From Pyxicephalus adspersus (lineage: Eukaryota > Chordata > Amphibia > Anura > Pyxicephalidae): DNA of 64,000 nucleotides. Location of the stretch: the NCBI RefSeq assembly GCF_032062135.1, contig NC_092860.1, positions 63,132,949 through 63,196,948 on the forward strand. Reading direction: 5' to 3'. This document shows, piece by piece, positions 9,110 to 19,720 of this stretch (positions within the stretch are counted from its first letter, which is position 1; the number at the start of each line of letters is the position of its first letter). The position numbers and the translations under genes were made by a program. The notes under the pieces are model-generated. The model was not told the origin of the DNA, made no database searches, and saw only the letters and a program-made list of their open reading frames with translations.

Positions 9110-10169
9110 TGTCACACTTACCTGTTCCTTGCTAAAGCACAGGCGCCTCTCTCCTGCGCATGCGGGCAGTTCTGAGCCCGGGCATGCCTGCTGTTCCAGA
9201 TTTAATCAATTTATACCATCTACAGCAACAATCCTTGCCTCCCATCTCCTATACCCTGCTCTGCCGCAGTACCTGCACTTTACTGGTATCTGGTCTTCTA
9301 CCTATGAGCATCTGAAACATGCAGCTCTCATACACAGGAAGTTTGCAGATCTGCATCGCCGAAAAGTACCTCTTTTGCAGCCTGGGGATAAAGTCTGGCT
9401 CTCCATGAAGAACATCAACTGCAAATTCCCTTCTCTGAAGTTTGCTCCCCATTTCCCTGGACCTTATGTCATTTCAGCAATAGTTAATCCTGCCTGTTAT
9501 AAGCTACGCTTTTCTGCACATCTCATGTTACCCAACTCTTTCCATGTATCTTTGCTAAAACTGTTAGTCCTGAATGCTTTTTCTCGTCACGCCTGCTCTT
9601 CCAGATTTAATCAGGATCTGTCCACACGCTGGCCAATCAGGAAATAGCCTCTTAATTGCCCTTGGCTATTTTGCTAGCACAGACTTGCTGAGCATTTCCT
9701 CCACACTTGTCTGTTAACTCAGTGCTTTCCCTGTCCAGCTTCTGTGTTAACCCCTTATTGCCCTGTCTGGTGTTTCCCTGCCTGCTCCCTTTTGCTGTAC
9801 CAGTGTTCCTCTGTGTCTTCCGTGTCACCTGTGTTCCCTGTGTCTGTGGTGGCCCCATGTCACTGGTGTCCATTTTCTGGATTCCTGGTTCTTGACCCCT
9901 GGTTTGTTCCTGACCTTTATTGCTTGCTGCCTGCCACAACCCCGGCCATCCTTGACAATTCTCCTGACTAGTCATTTAGTTCCATCATCCTACCCAACCT
10001 GTTGTACTGAAACCTTGCAGTATCCAGCAGCAAAACATCCTCACCTCTAGAGGCTCTGCAGAAGACCTGGTTACTGCTTAGATTCTGTGCTTTGGCCCTT
10101 CTCAGGGCTCACACCACTTCTATGCAGGCCGCAGTGCCCCCTAGAAGCCCCGTCTCCCCAAGCGTGACA
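9110..10169 (+). mobile_element. Gypsy element reduced to a split LTR around an integrase piece
   Basis: The 1060-bp insertion starts TGTCAC, ends GTGACA and is flanked by GTATA duplications. Its first 100 bp and the part from about 9593 onward look like the two portions of one LTR. Between them sits an integrase fragment. The segment CCTGCT(G/C)TTCCAGATTTAATCA occurs on both sides of the integrase piece (9188 and 9595), pointing to recombination between LTR copies or a template jump. Open frames in the 9652-9975 part are LTR sequence. A relative of this LTR is at 14855-15410. Confidence 0.85.
9210..9592 (+). pseudogene. Gypsy integrase C-terminal fragment
   Basis: The frame contains WSSTYEHLKHAALIHRKFAD, then LLQPGDKVWLSMKNIN, SLKFAPHFPGPYVISAIVNP, YKLRFSAHL and NSFHVSLLKLLVL. 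This is the integrase C-terminal region with the GPY/F motif of Gypsy elements: the PGD.VWLS block, the K..P...GP(Y/F).I block and the FHVSLLKP block. In intact elements it contributes to DNA binding and integration. The catalytic DDE core is absent, and the frame reads into LTR sequence at its 3' end. Confidence 0.9.
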
Positions 10170-10174
10170 GTATA
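10170..10174. repeat. Target site duplication GTATA (right)
   Basis: Partner of 9105-9109; it follows GTGACA, the last bases of the Gypsy insertion. Confidence 0.85.
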
Positions 10175-10900
10175 TGTATTGTAAACTCTCAGGACCTCAT
10201 CCCAAAAAGAATGAATAGAGGGACACTCCCACCAAATATGTAACATAGTGCCTCTTTGAAACTAGCATTGCCAACATATCTTGGGTACATTTTTTGTGTC
10301 ATTTCAAAAGGCTTCCACTCCTCCAGAGAGAATGAGATACCTTATTCATATAACTACACTTAAAGCCGACCCAAATCTTCCTGTCATTATTATGAAACCA
10401 ATCAAAAAACTTAGTAAGTAAAGTAAGTAAAAAAAAGTAGTAAGTAAAAATATAATTTTGGGCTCCAACCCCTCCACTGGTTTTAGGAATTACCAATATC
10501 CTATATGAGATCAGATTTGATAGGGCTTCATTGACCTTGACACCAGCTGTGGGTGAAGAGTACAAAGTGGCTATCCACACAAGCATGCAGGGGCCCAAAC
10601 CTATCTGTCGAAGTGCAGCATGAAGAAATGGCCAACTAACGCGGTCAAAAGCTTTTTCTGCATTGACCGACATCAAGCACATAGGGGATCCAGTTTCCTT
10701 TGCATATTCCATCAGAAAAAGTGTTTTCAAAGTATTGTCTCTGGCCTCACGTCCTGGGACAAAGCCCACCTGGTCCCAATGAATGAGAGTTGGCATGATT
10801 GGGTTGAGACGGTTAGCCAGCAATTTTAAAAAAATGTAATCATCTACGTTAATTAGTAAAATGGGCCTGTAATTGGAGCATATTGTGTGATCTTTATCAA
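10175..10900 (-). pseudogene. L1 ORF2 reverse transcriptase with internal deletion
   Basis: Reading downward from 10900: a block equivalent to YRPI-LINVD, then LLANRLNPIMPTLIHWDQVG, FVPGREARDNTL, MSVNAEKAFDRVSWPFL and GLGPCMLVWIATLYSSP. This is the L1/Tx1 reverse transcriptase through motif A, where the catalytic Asp reads Asn (SVNAEKAFD). After ALSNLI the sequence jumps to the C-terminal region, losing motifs B and C (FADD). A Cys/His segment equivalent to CW-C...LHIWW-CP is recognisable in broken frames near 10200-10290. Confidence 0.85.
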
Positions 10901-11190
10901 TGATATATGGGCCTCAAGACTTTGTGTTGGGAACTTGCAGGGGACAGATATGTCCCAAAAATGGCGGGGAAAGTGCCTTTATGGCTCCAGGGAATAGAAA
11001 GTGTTAATTAATAGGTTTTTAGAACAGAAACCAGGTTCCTTAGGGCCCCTGAAGCCGTCCAAGGGATGTGAAGGGTGCGTTCCTTGGCCCAACCTGAACT
11101 ACTGTAGAGACATCCTATGTAGTCAGTTGGCCGCTGCCTATCTGCTCCATCGTCCATCCTCTCGCAGGTCTGCACTCACGTTCCACTGCC

Positions 11191-11592
11191 ATGGCTGCTG
11201 GGGAGGGGTGGGGTGGCAGGAGCAGTACCAGCTCCATCAGCAGCAGCCTGAGTCTAGAGTCGCTGATGAGCAGCTTTCTTCACCCGCATAGTGAAGAAAC
11301 TACTGACCAGCAGCTAGACATAGAGCAGAACCTGCAGGTGGTGGCATACTTGGAGTGCACCCTGCCAGCCATCATTGAAGATCCGCTGGACTACTGGGCA
11401 GCCAAACTGGATTTGTGGCCGCAACTGCCCGAGTTTGCCCTGGAAAAGCTGTCCTGCCCAGCCAGTAGTGTGGCATCAGAGCGGGTGTTTAGTGCGGCAG
11501 GGGCCATAGTTACCCCAAGAAGAACTCGCCTGTCCACCCAAAATGTGGAGAGACTGACCTTTGTCAAGATGAATCAGGCGTGGATCATCTGA
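11191..11592 (+). pseudogene. hAT transposase C-terminal dimerisation domain
   Basis: From residue 55 the frame reads LECTLPAIIEDPLDYWAAKL, LWPQLPEFALEKLSCPASSV, ASERVFSAAGAIVTPRRTRL and NVERLTFVKMN. This is the hAT dimerisation domain (the CPASS..SER.FS..G block followed by R..L....VE.L.F...N), which includes the final part of the RNase H-like catalytic fold and lets transposase multimerise. The serine-rich residues 1-45 are typical of the linker upstream. The stop at 11592 is at the expected protein end. The catalytic Asp residues lie in the missing upstream part. Confidence 0.9.
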
Positions 11593-12292
11593 TTAGATGA
11601 TCCATGCCACCTGGCCCAAACCTTGACAAAAGAGACCAGTTTCTTCTGGCTACCTGCCTCAGCTACTACTCTGACGCTGCCACCCGCCTGATGCTACACA
11701 TCAAATGCCAAGTGTTTCTTCTCTCACCCACCTTCGTCAGTGGGTACTGGTATTGCAACCCACCGTCCCTCTCTGTCACCGGGTCACTTTGTGGTCTCCT
11801 GATTCTGCTGCTGCCATCTCCACACTATGTCACCTTGTCACTCTGTGGTCTCCGGATACTGCTGCTGCCATCTCCACACTATGTCACCTTGCTACTCTGT
11901 GGTATCCTCCTGCTGCTGCTGCCATCTCCACACTATGTCACCTTGCTACTCTGTGGTCTCCTGATGCTGCCGCCACCTCCACACTATGTCATTGTGCCAC
12001 TCTGTGGCCTCCTGATGCTGCCGCCACCTCCACACTATGTCATTGTGCCACTCTGTGGCCCCCTGATGCTGTCGCCACCTCCACACTATGTCATTGTGCA
12101 GCTCTGTGGCCTCCGCCTAATGCTGCTACTGCCGCCACCTCTGTGGCCTCCTCCTGATGCTGCCGCCACCTCCAGGCTCTGTCATTGTGCCACTCTGTAG
12201 CCTCCTGATGCTGCCGCCACCTCCAGAGTCTGTCTTTGTGCCATTCTGTAGCCTCCTGATGCTTGCCGCCACCTCCAGACTCTGTCTCTGTG

Positions 12293-12345
12293 GTTGCAAG
12301 GATCAAGAGGCCCCACTTTCACGGTCTGTATTCATACTAAAAATC
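12293..12345 (-). pseudogene. 28S rRNA-derived segment C (partial)
   Basis: On the minus strand the segment matches the 28S stretch from GATTTT-AGTA-GAATACAGACCGTGAAAG through GTGGGGCCTC-TGATCCTT. It is the shortest of the four array copies and lacks the CAGGAGGTGTCAG half. Confidence 0.85.
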
Positions 12346-12391
12346 CTGATGCTGCCACCACCTCCAGACTTTGTCATTGTGCCACTCTGTG

Positions 12392-12495
12392 GCCAGTTAT
12401 CCCTGTGGTAAATTTTATGACACCTCCTGCTCCAAACCCAAAAGTTGCAAGGATCAAGAGGCCCCACTTTCATGGTCTGTATTGATACTGAAAAT
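12392..12495 (-). pseudogene. 28S rRNA-derived segment D
   Basis: On the minus strand it contains CAATACAGACCATGAAAGTG, GGGCCTCTTGATCC, TTTTGGGTTTGGAGCAGGAG, GTGTCATAAAATTTACC and ACAGGGATAACTGG. These are consecutive blocks of vertebrate 28S domain V. It is bounded by CTGATGCTGCC tail repeats. Confidence 0.92.
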
Positions 12496-12594
12496 CCTGA
12501 TGCTGCCGCCACCTCCACACTCTGTCATTGTGCCAGTCTGTAGCCTCCTGATGCTGCCCCCACCTTCAGACTCTGTCATTGTGCCACTTTGTGG

Positions 12595-12698
12595 TCAGTT
12601 ATCCCTGTGGTAAATTTTATGACACCTCCTGCTCGGAACCCAAACGTTACAAGGATTAGGAGGCCCCACTTTCACGGTCTGTATTCATGCTGAAAATC
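12595..12698 (-). pseudogene. 28S rRNA-derived segment E
   Basis: Same 28S interval and the same junctions as segment D, with independent changes (for example TAATCC for TGATCC and CGTTTGGGTTCC). This supports amplification of a composite unit rather than repeated capture. Confidence 0.92.
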
Positions 12699-12746
12699 CT
12701 GATGCTTGCCGCCACCTCCAGACTCTGTCACTGTGCCACTCTGTGG

Positions 12747-12850
12747 CCAGTTATCCCTGTGGTAAATTTTCTGACTACTCCTGCTCTGAACACAAAATTT
12801 GCAGGGATCAAGAGGCCCCACTTTCACGGTCTGTATCCATGCTGAAAATC
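12747..12850 (-). pseudogene. 28S rRNA-derived segment F
   Basis: Same interval and junctions as segments D and E, with a changed centre (AAATTTTGTGTTC and GGAGTAGTCAG). This is the last 28S copy before the array ends. Confidence 0.9.
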
Positions 12851-13313
12851 CTGATGCTGCCACCACCTACAGACTTGGTCATTGTGCCACTCTGTGGCCT
12901 CCGCCTGATGCTGCTGCTGCCGCCACCTCAGTCACCCTCTCCACTCTGCCGGGGGGGCTCTACTTGTATAAGCGGTTAATAGAACAGGTTCTGTAGACAT
13001 CTATGTGGAATCAGCTGAAGAGGGTGTAAAAGGAATGCGCTTCTTCTTGACGCTAACATGTGCCTGTAAGGCTGAGTTCATACTTGAGTTATTTGGTCAG
13101 TTTTGGCCCCGTGATTGGCAGTGATTCTGATAGCGACGCCTGTCATCTGCATGTCATACTTACTCACAGTACTATTTCACTACCACAGCAGACTCCCTAT
13201 GTGTGTTACTGTAAGGCACAGTGTTCTACACCACTATAGCCGTTTTTTAATGTGTTTTGCCGCGAATAAATTTGGAAGCTGAATCGAATTTTCAAGAAAT
13301 TTGCTCATCTCTT

Positions 13314-14854
13314 GTTAGGATATGTTCAGTTCTGAAGCATTTACAGCCATAAACATAAAAAAATAGTATACTCGGGGTCCCAATTTGTCCAGTCAGACCA
13401 AAACGCCGCTAAATCAAAGCCTAACAGACAACCATTAGGGATCCACCCAATACAACAAAATTCTACTGTCAAAAATGTTCCCAAAAAGAGAGAAAAAAAA
13501 TGGTCCTGGGGGTTATCCTGGAGGTTAGTGGCAGTGACATTTCTGGGGGGGTTAGTGGCAGTGACATTTCAGGAGATCCTGAAGATGGAGGGGGCAGTGG
13601 GCTCTGCGAAGCTTTCCCCTTTGTTTCCCTTTACCGTTTTAGGGAGCTGTTTGGGAAGGATTTGATTTGCCCATGAACTTTTTCATGGTTGGTGGTTTAT
13701 AATAATTTCCAGTAAGCTCCCCAATAAAGCCTGTTCTGGGTCACAGTGAAAAAATGGCAGGAATATAGCTAGAGATATCCCTACATGCAATCCATCCGCA
13801 GATTGACAATCATCCATGCAGGGGAGGGCAGATTCACCAGGAAAAAAAACAAATATTTTTTTAAACATTTTTCAAGAGTTTTACCTTCAGTAAGGTGTTC
13901 CTGCTGGTGGGGTAGCAAGGAGTCCTATTGGTTCCCAAGATGTTTTCTCTGGGGCTGGTACAGGGGCTGCATAAAATTTTTCTCGGCCTTCTGCAGCAGC
14001 GTGAGGTGTCCTTTAAATGGCCGTAGGGTGCCAAGCGGCCAGAACCGGAGCTCCTACTCCGGGCAATGTGGTGGCAAGCAGAGCTACAAATAGAGCCTTC
14101 TTCCACCTTCAATCAGCTCCTGCACTGTTCAGCAGTTCTGGGGTTTAAAAAAAACGCCAGAGCACGTATGGAGCAGGCTTAGAAGCGATCCGGCAGGAGC
14201 TGTAAGAGTGACAACACTGCTTCTGTCTCCAAAAAGTTCATATTACCCTTTTTTCAAGCATTACTGTTGCGGGTTACCAATTTAACCACCCTTAAAAATG
14301 GTTATCACTGGAAAGATAAGGTTGTTTTTTCCCCCATTTTTAATACAGCTGGTTGCTTAAGGTTGTGTTGCCACATGGTTTTATTAGACACTTCATGCAC
14401 CATCTAAGGAAGGTTTGCCACTCCAAGCACCTCCACATGCTTGAATTGAACCATTTTTTACTGATTTTACAAAGGTTTGGTTTTAGGTGTTCGGGAGAAC
14501 TGGAAGTAACCCAGAATCACTCAGAAGTGGCAGTTTGTTTTCATTTTACCACTGTGTTCCTGTGAGTTGAAGAATATGTATGTTCTCATTGATTCCAGTG
14601 CTAGTCGACCTGATCAGTCACAAACCAGCATAGTTAACTGACGGAAGTGGCAATAGGACACAGCATGAGTCAGATGCACCAACCTCCAAAATACCTTTGA
14701 TGATGTCATCCACCCCTAGTCTCACTGTCACGGTCCCAAGCTCAAGATAAAAATCAGCAGATAAAAAGAGAAATGTCTGATGTCAGGAGTGAAAAGATGT
14801 GCAGTACAACTTTAGTTAGTTTACCTATTCAGTGGCCAAAGAGATGAGGAAAAT
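13314..14854. other. No recognisable gene
   Basis: Beyond the hAT1 terminus no coding or element similarity was recognised. GGTTAGTGGCAGTGACATTT is duplicated in tandem at about 13525-13570. Open frames near 13785-14112 lack motifs. TGTCACGGTCCC at 14726 could be an LTR start, but no partner was found. Confidence 0.45.
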
Positions 14855-15410
14855 GACTGCTGAGCATTACCTTTACACTTGTCTGGTAATTCAGTGCTTT
14901 CCCTGTCCAGCTCCTGTGTTAACCCCTTATGCTTTTTTAGTGTTCTTCTGTGTCTGTGGTGATTTCTGTGTCACCTGTACCTCTTGTTGCTTCCTGTATC
15001 GCTTGTGTTGCCCTGTGTCTGTGATGACCCCTGGCTTTGTTCCTGACCTCTCTTGCTTGCTGCTCACCTCGACCCCAGCCTTCCTTGACCACTCTCTTGT
15101 CTTGTGATTTGGTACTGTGCATTACCCTGCCCATCTTGGTGTGTCCAAGGACCTCAAACTGGCAGCTGCTTGGATTCTGCGCCTTGGCTCTTCTCAAGGC
15201 TTCCACCACTCACTGTGCAACTTTGGTATACCAACCTGACTATTCTTGATTGCCACCTACTGTTCAACTACTCTTCAGCCTGTTGCACTTGTACGCCACA
15301 TTGGTCATATACAGACAGCAGTTACCAGCCTCTGCGTGTACAGGGGCTGCAACCTAAGCACCACGTCCTAAAGTCCATCACCCCTTGCAGGGTGTGCTTG
15401 TAAGGCTGGA
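14855..15410 (+). mobile_element. Gypsy LTR remnant related to the 9.1-10.2 kb LTR
   Basis: GCTGAGCATTACCTTTACAC, TTCAGTGCTTTCCCTGTCCA and TGTGTTAACCCCTTAT match the LTR at 9684-9760 closely. Further on, the CCTGTGTCTG, TTTGTTCCTGACC and GCTTGCTGC blocks recur in the same order as at 9830-9935. Boundaries are uncertain. The open frames here belong to the LTR, not to genes. Confidence 0.7.
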
Positions 15411-15450
15411 GACTGGTGCCCATACATGTCCCTGCTAAGAGGGCTGGTTG

Positions 15451-15697
15451 ATTAACCTCTAGTGCCCGGGGATCGCAGTGAAACTGCAGATGAACTCTCA
15501 ATGGAATTTCTCCATTTAGAGTTCATCTGTAGTCACAGCTGATTGAAGGCACTCTGTGCCTCCTATCTGCTGTGACCATTAGTTCCCACGCTCCCTGGGC
15601 TGTACTTATCAATGATAAGTACAGCCCGGTTACCGTGGGAACTGAACTTAGATGAACTTTCAATGGAGGAACTCCATTTAGAGTTCATCTGCAGTTT
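15451..15697. repeat. Foldback repeat, copy 1
   Basis: Starts ATTAACCTCTAGTGCCCGGG, shared with 20709-20972. It contains nested inverted repeats: GATGAACTCTCAATGGA against TCCATTTAGAGTTCATC, and AGTTCCCACG against CGTGGGAACT with an inner GTACTTATCA/TGATAAGTAC pair. The single strand could form a multi-stem structure. The family is unrecognised; it is probably a small non-autonomous transposon. Confidence 0.75.
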
Positions 15698-15828
15698 GCC
15701 TTTTTTTTTTAAACATATTTTTATACACAAATTTGCAAAGTCGAATTCAGTGTTTTTCAGGTCGGGTCTGCCCGAATTCGAACTGCCATTTTCGAGTTGA
15801 ATATAGGGACAACCGGAATTGGAACACC

Positions 15829-16057
15829 AACTCTACCCCAAAGATGCTTACAATATGTCCCTACCACAATCATTAACACAGTATAAAGGCAGTTTTGGGG
15901 GGAAGCCAATTACCCTAACATCAAGTTTTTGGGGATGTGGGAGGAAACCAGAGTGAGCATACAAACTCCTTGCAGATGGTTTCCTGGCTGAGATTCAAAC
16001 CTGGGACCTAGAGGTGCAAATGCAAGAGTGCTAGCCACTAAGCTAACTGTGCTGTCC
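15829..16057 (-). mobile_element. tRNA-like SINE copy (inverted)
   Basis: On the minus strand: AGCACAGTTAGCTTAGTGGC (A-box-like), GGTCCCAGGTTTGAATCTCA (B-box-like GGTTTGAATC), then AAGGAGTTTGTATGCTCACT and TTTCCTCCCACATCCCC. It is the same family as 7265-7600 and better preserved around the B box. Confidence 0.8.
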
Positions 16058-18254
16058 TGTATATAGAGCATGGACTCTTTAAAACCAGGTTGTATTCTGG
16101 TAAGAGTCCAGAACTAGTGGGAAGCAACTCGGTTACCTTTGTTACTTTATTTCAGGGCTCTGTACTCTGGAATGGGAAGGAAAGTACTGGGTGGGCTTTC
16201 CACCAAGGTAAACCCTGGGATTGGCTATCAGACTGCAGCTCTGCTATAAGTGGCACAGGTGTGCTATCAGACTGAAGTGTATAATGGCAGCAGGTAGGCT
16301 GCAGACAAGCTAGTATGTAAACTTTACTAAGGAGCTCTGTGTCTTTAGAAGGGATGATGTTGCTGATTTGATTTATGGACTGTGGAATCCACACTAAAGG
16401 ACTATACTACAGAGGGCTGTACTGTGAACTCAGAAGACTCTGCACTTACCAGCTGATGTAAGCTATATTGTTTTGAAACCAAATAAAGTGACTTGTACAG
16501 TTTACAAAAACAACTCTGTGTGCATGTTGAAAGGGCTAATCCCACTTCATATCACAGCACCCAATCACACCACTGAATTACTTGAATACGGACAGAGATA
16601 CCAAGATACAGCTGAAGCATCAGAAGATCAAGAGCAGAGTTCATAGAATCCATCTTGTAAATCCAAAAAAGCAGAAAAAAGGTAAAAATATTCAAAATAC
16701 ATACAGCTCTGGGAACAAGTCAAAGGTGCTGCAACTGCTTACACAAAACAAAAACAAACATGTTGATAATCTCTTCCAGATAACAAGTGGTTTCCTATAT
16801 GTGCTCAGGAGTGTTACATGGTGTGGTTTTTAACTTCTAGTTTGAATGTGGAGCCTGAAAAAGGACTGAAAAAAACAATTGTAGCAAGCAATATTTGGAA
16901 AATTTGCTCTGTCAAAATAAAAATGCAGTCTATTATCACTGTGGTAGACAGAGACAGACTACAAGCAATTAACAACACTTAGATGTAACAAAAGATAAAA
17001 AAAAGGTATCCTTCCCACTCCTAATTCCTTAGGTTACACAGTATTTTGCTACTTAAAAAACATACAGTGAGGGTGTACACCAACTTTCCCTGACCTTCCA
17101 CTGCCAACAAGCCCTATTCAAATTTTCTGGATGCAGTTTTTAGGAGGACTCCCTAGGCTTTCTATAACACACAATAAGCACATTGTCAATATGGCTGCTA
17201 TGACCTTATTTTCCCTTTTCATAGTGAGACAGTTGGCTTGTCCAAAAGCCCCGTTATTGGTGTTTCTAAACCAGCTGACCTAAGTTGAAAGACCAGGCAG
17301 TGAGTTATGATTTTAAAGAGTTTAGACTGGGTCATTTGTGCAGAATCGAAAATTTCAAACCCAATAGAACCACAATTATTATGGTAGTGGAAAACTGACA
17401 CATCATCCCTAAATATTACCAAGCCAAGGCCCCAAAACAAGGAGAAAAGAACTTAAACCTTTTCACAAATGTTTCTCTTTGCGCAAAAAGGCTCCTTTCT
17501 GAGCATATCAATATTGACCGGTCACTCTCCCAGGAACCCCCCCCCCCCCTCCTCCCCTAATTGGAATTCATACAATTTGTTAACCCCAATCCCGGTGTTA
17601 TTAATAAATATTGATATAATCATTTTGGCTAGGGATAAACAGCTTGACTGATGAATACAACATTGCTGCATGCTATTGTATAAAAGCACAAGAACTTTTT
17701 TGACATTGTACTGTTTTGGTCATGTTATACATTTTCATATGTATGGCGTAATATCTGTACGAAAAAGGGTTGTACTAACCCTTGTTTTGAAAAGAAAAAA
17801 ATTATTGAAACCAAAGCTCCAGAAGTTCAAACTTGCTTCCACCTAACATATATTTTTAATTGTACCTTATCATTGCATATTAAACAGCAGTAAAACAGGA
17901 AATATTGTAAGGGTGATACAATTCTTTCAATGATATTATGATGCTGCCAATGCAAATTTGAAAAAGGGCAATTAGTTAATCAATTTATAATTATGGCACT
18001 CATTTTACAGAAAGGTTGTTTATTACATATTGTACATATGATGACATTACCTTGTTTATAGAAACTTACCAAAGCTTGCATTACTGTAGATATGTTTCTC
18101 TCTAGTAAATAAAAAAAAATATATATATTATTGCAAACATAAAAAAATGTTTACAGTATATTGTTGCATCCATTAGCATTGCAGTCTTATAGAAACACCT
18201 GTTTCTGCATAATGAGATTGCCCTATTACAATATACTGTATATTCACCATTGTT
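16058..18254. other. No recognisable gene; possible LTR end near 16.5 kb
   Basis: An AATAAA at about 16482 followed by GTGACTTGTACAG and ending near TTCATATCACA could be the R/U5 part of an unidentified LTR. A frame of 83 codons at 16582 is lysine-rich with no known motif. A C-run lies at 17538-17550. No exon or RNA gene could be supported. The part from about 17.6 kb may be the 5' region of the Penelope element below. Confidence 0.4.
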
Positions 18255-19039
18255 TTTACATTTTTTGGATCAAACCCTCGGACAAAGGGGGTAATACCAT
18301 GGTAATGAACACCTCCCACTACAAATCTATCTGCTCTCAGATATTAGACAATAAAGAGTGGTATCGACCAGTATCTCCTAACCTTGTTGAAACTTTCAGA
18401 AGTGAATTCCACAAAATAGTTTGGGACGCATTTAGAAAAAATAATATTGATAAGAACACTAAAGACTACCTTCTCATTCAGCATCCTCTAATACCTAATG
18501 CCTATAACTCGTAGAACTCGTAGATGCATACCTACAACCCTTGGTGACACAAATGCCATTGTTTTTAAAGGACACCATTGAGTTGCTCAAATCCAGAAAC
18601 AACCTATGAGTACCTCCAAACACCACACTTGTAACTATAGAAGTGGAAGCGCTTTATTCACACACATGCTTTATTCCACATGAGAAAGGTCTTAACTAGA
18701 TATCACAATGCCTTTCTAGACACTGACCTGCCTAAACTGATGAAAGCAGTTTCATTTTGCAATTACTACGCTATATTCTAGAAAGCAATGTATTTACATT
18801 CAATTGCACTTTGAATCTTCAAACCCAAGGCACTGCCATGGGGACCAAATGCGCTCCCTCCTGCGCCAATTTGTATCCTGGCGACTGGGAGAGGGAACTC
18901 TTTTCTACCATCAACACCACCCATTTTGGTCCCCATATACTATCATGGCAACACTACATCGATGATATTTTAATTTTTTGAACAGGTCCCATACAATCCA
19001 TTAACCAATTTGTTGAGATGATCCAACATAACAACTTCA

Positions 19040-19720
19040 ATGCGCAACCAAACCTGTTTACCTTTTTTGGACTTAAATATGTTCTTCAACAAAGACAACA
19101 TGGTATCCACGTCTTTATATAGAAAGTCTACTGCAGGAAACTCAATTCTGTACGCTAGAAGTGCACACCCAAAATCATTAATTACATGCATTCCATACAG
19201 TCATTATTTGCACTTAAGACACAATTGCTCCACGGACACAACATTCAAATCAGAAGCGAAAGCACTTCAGGAAAGACTACTACAAAGGGGTAACCCCAAG
19301 AAAATGCTAAAAAAAGCATATAAAAGAGTCTGTCAATTCTCCAGAGACAACTTACTGGCAGAAAAACCGAAATTGATGCCAACTCATGATTCAGTAACAA
19401 GAATTATTACCACATATTGCCAACAACATATGCTAATCCAGCAGATTTACCAAAAATATTGTCATATCCTTATAGCCGATCCGCAAGCCAATACATTTTT
19501 AGGCGATAGACCTCAAATTACTTATCGCAAAGCAACATCCCTTATGGACAAATTAGTATCAAGCCATTTTTCCTCTTCAAATACCTCCACCACCAACAAT
19601 GTAAGAGGTACTTTTAGCGGTGGACGATGTCATCAATGCAAATGGATTGATGAGTCTATGAACATACTTTTACAAATCCATCTCCCGAGACATTATATCG
19701 ACTGCACAATCCCGGGGTAA
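19040..19720 (+). pseudogene. PLE1 RT thumb and linker region
   Basis: A 226-codon frame. It covers the region after RT motif C: LPFLDLNMFFNKDNMVSTSL (the strand and turn after motif C), YRKSTAGNSILYARSAHP, the basic LLQRGNPKKMLKKAYKRV helix and a GGRCHQCKW Cys pair just before the endonuclease. All of these are conserved landmarks of Penelope proteins and have counterparts in PLE2. Earlier RT motifs are in another frame. Confidence 0.85.

Larger units (their letters stand above)
8579..10930 (-). mobile_element. L1 (Tx1-type) LINE, split by a Gypsy insertion
   Basis: A minus-strand L1 whose 3' end is marked by an A-run (T-run at about 8579-8588 on plus) and whose ORF2 pieces lie on both sides of the Gypsy insertion at 9110-10169. 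The reverse transcriptase part is at 10175-10900 and the C-terminal end at 8860-9062. The 5' half (ORF1, endonuclease) is missing, as usual for truncated LINE insertions. Confidence 0.85.
11760..12960 (+). repeat. hAT-tail composite tandem array with 28S pieces
   Basis: The first half is about seven units of 55-60 bp (CTGATGCTGCCGCCACCTCC, ACACTATGTCATTGTGCCAC, TCTGTGGCCTC). From 12290 the array switches to a larger unit of about 150-205 bp, in which each tail unit is followed by a 28S rRNA-derived segment in antisense. Four such segments are present. Proline/leucine-rich open frames here arise from the repeat and are not genes. Confidence 0.9.
11001..13313 (+). mobile_element. hAT transposon, 3' part with tail array (hAT1)
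   Basis: A plus-strand hAT element: the C-terminal transposase end (to 11592), then a tandem array with 28S-derived pieces (11760-12960), then about 350 bp ending at 13299-13313 in ATTTGCTCATCTCTT. Read inward, that end is AAGAGATGAGCAAAT, a hAT-type terminus related to others at 20593, 57186 and 62097. The 5' part of the element and its left end are missing or unrecognisable. Confidence 0.75.

Noticed and set aside
9652..9975. Open frames on both strands in this interval
   Set aside because: They lie within the Gypsy LTR, which has a homologous copy at 14855-15410 with different open frames.
12293..12850. CRISPR-like array of regularly spaced repeats
   Set aside because: Units are long, imperfect and eukaryotic (hAT tail plus 28S). 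Spacers are not unique.
11604..12996. Pro/Leu/Ala-rich open frames
   Set aside because: They follow the tandem array, overlap in several frames and change identity at each unit.
14937..15403. Three overlapping open frames
   Set aside because: They are LTR sequence, not conserved with the related LTR in frame.
16582..16833. Lysine-rich 83-codon frame as an exon
   Set aside because: No domain, no convincing splice sites and no relative noticed.
17646..17680. CTGATGA as a fourth hammerhead core
   Set aside because: No GAAA block or stem II follows at the right spacing.
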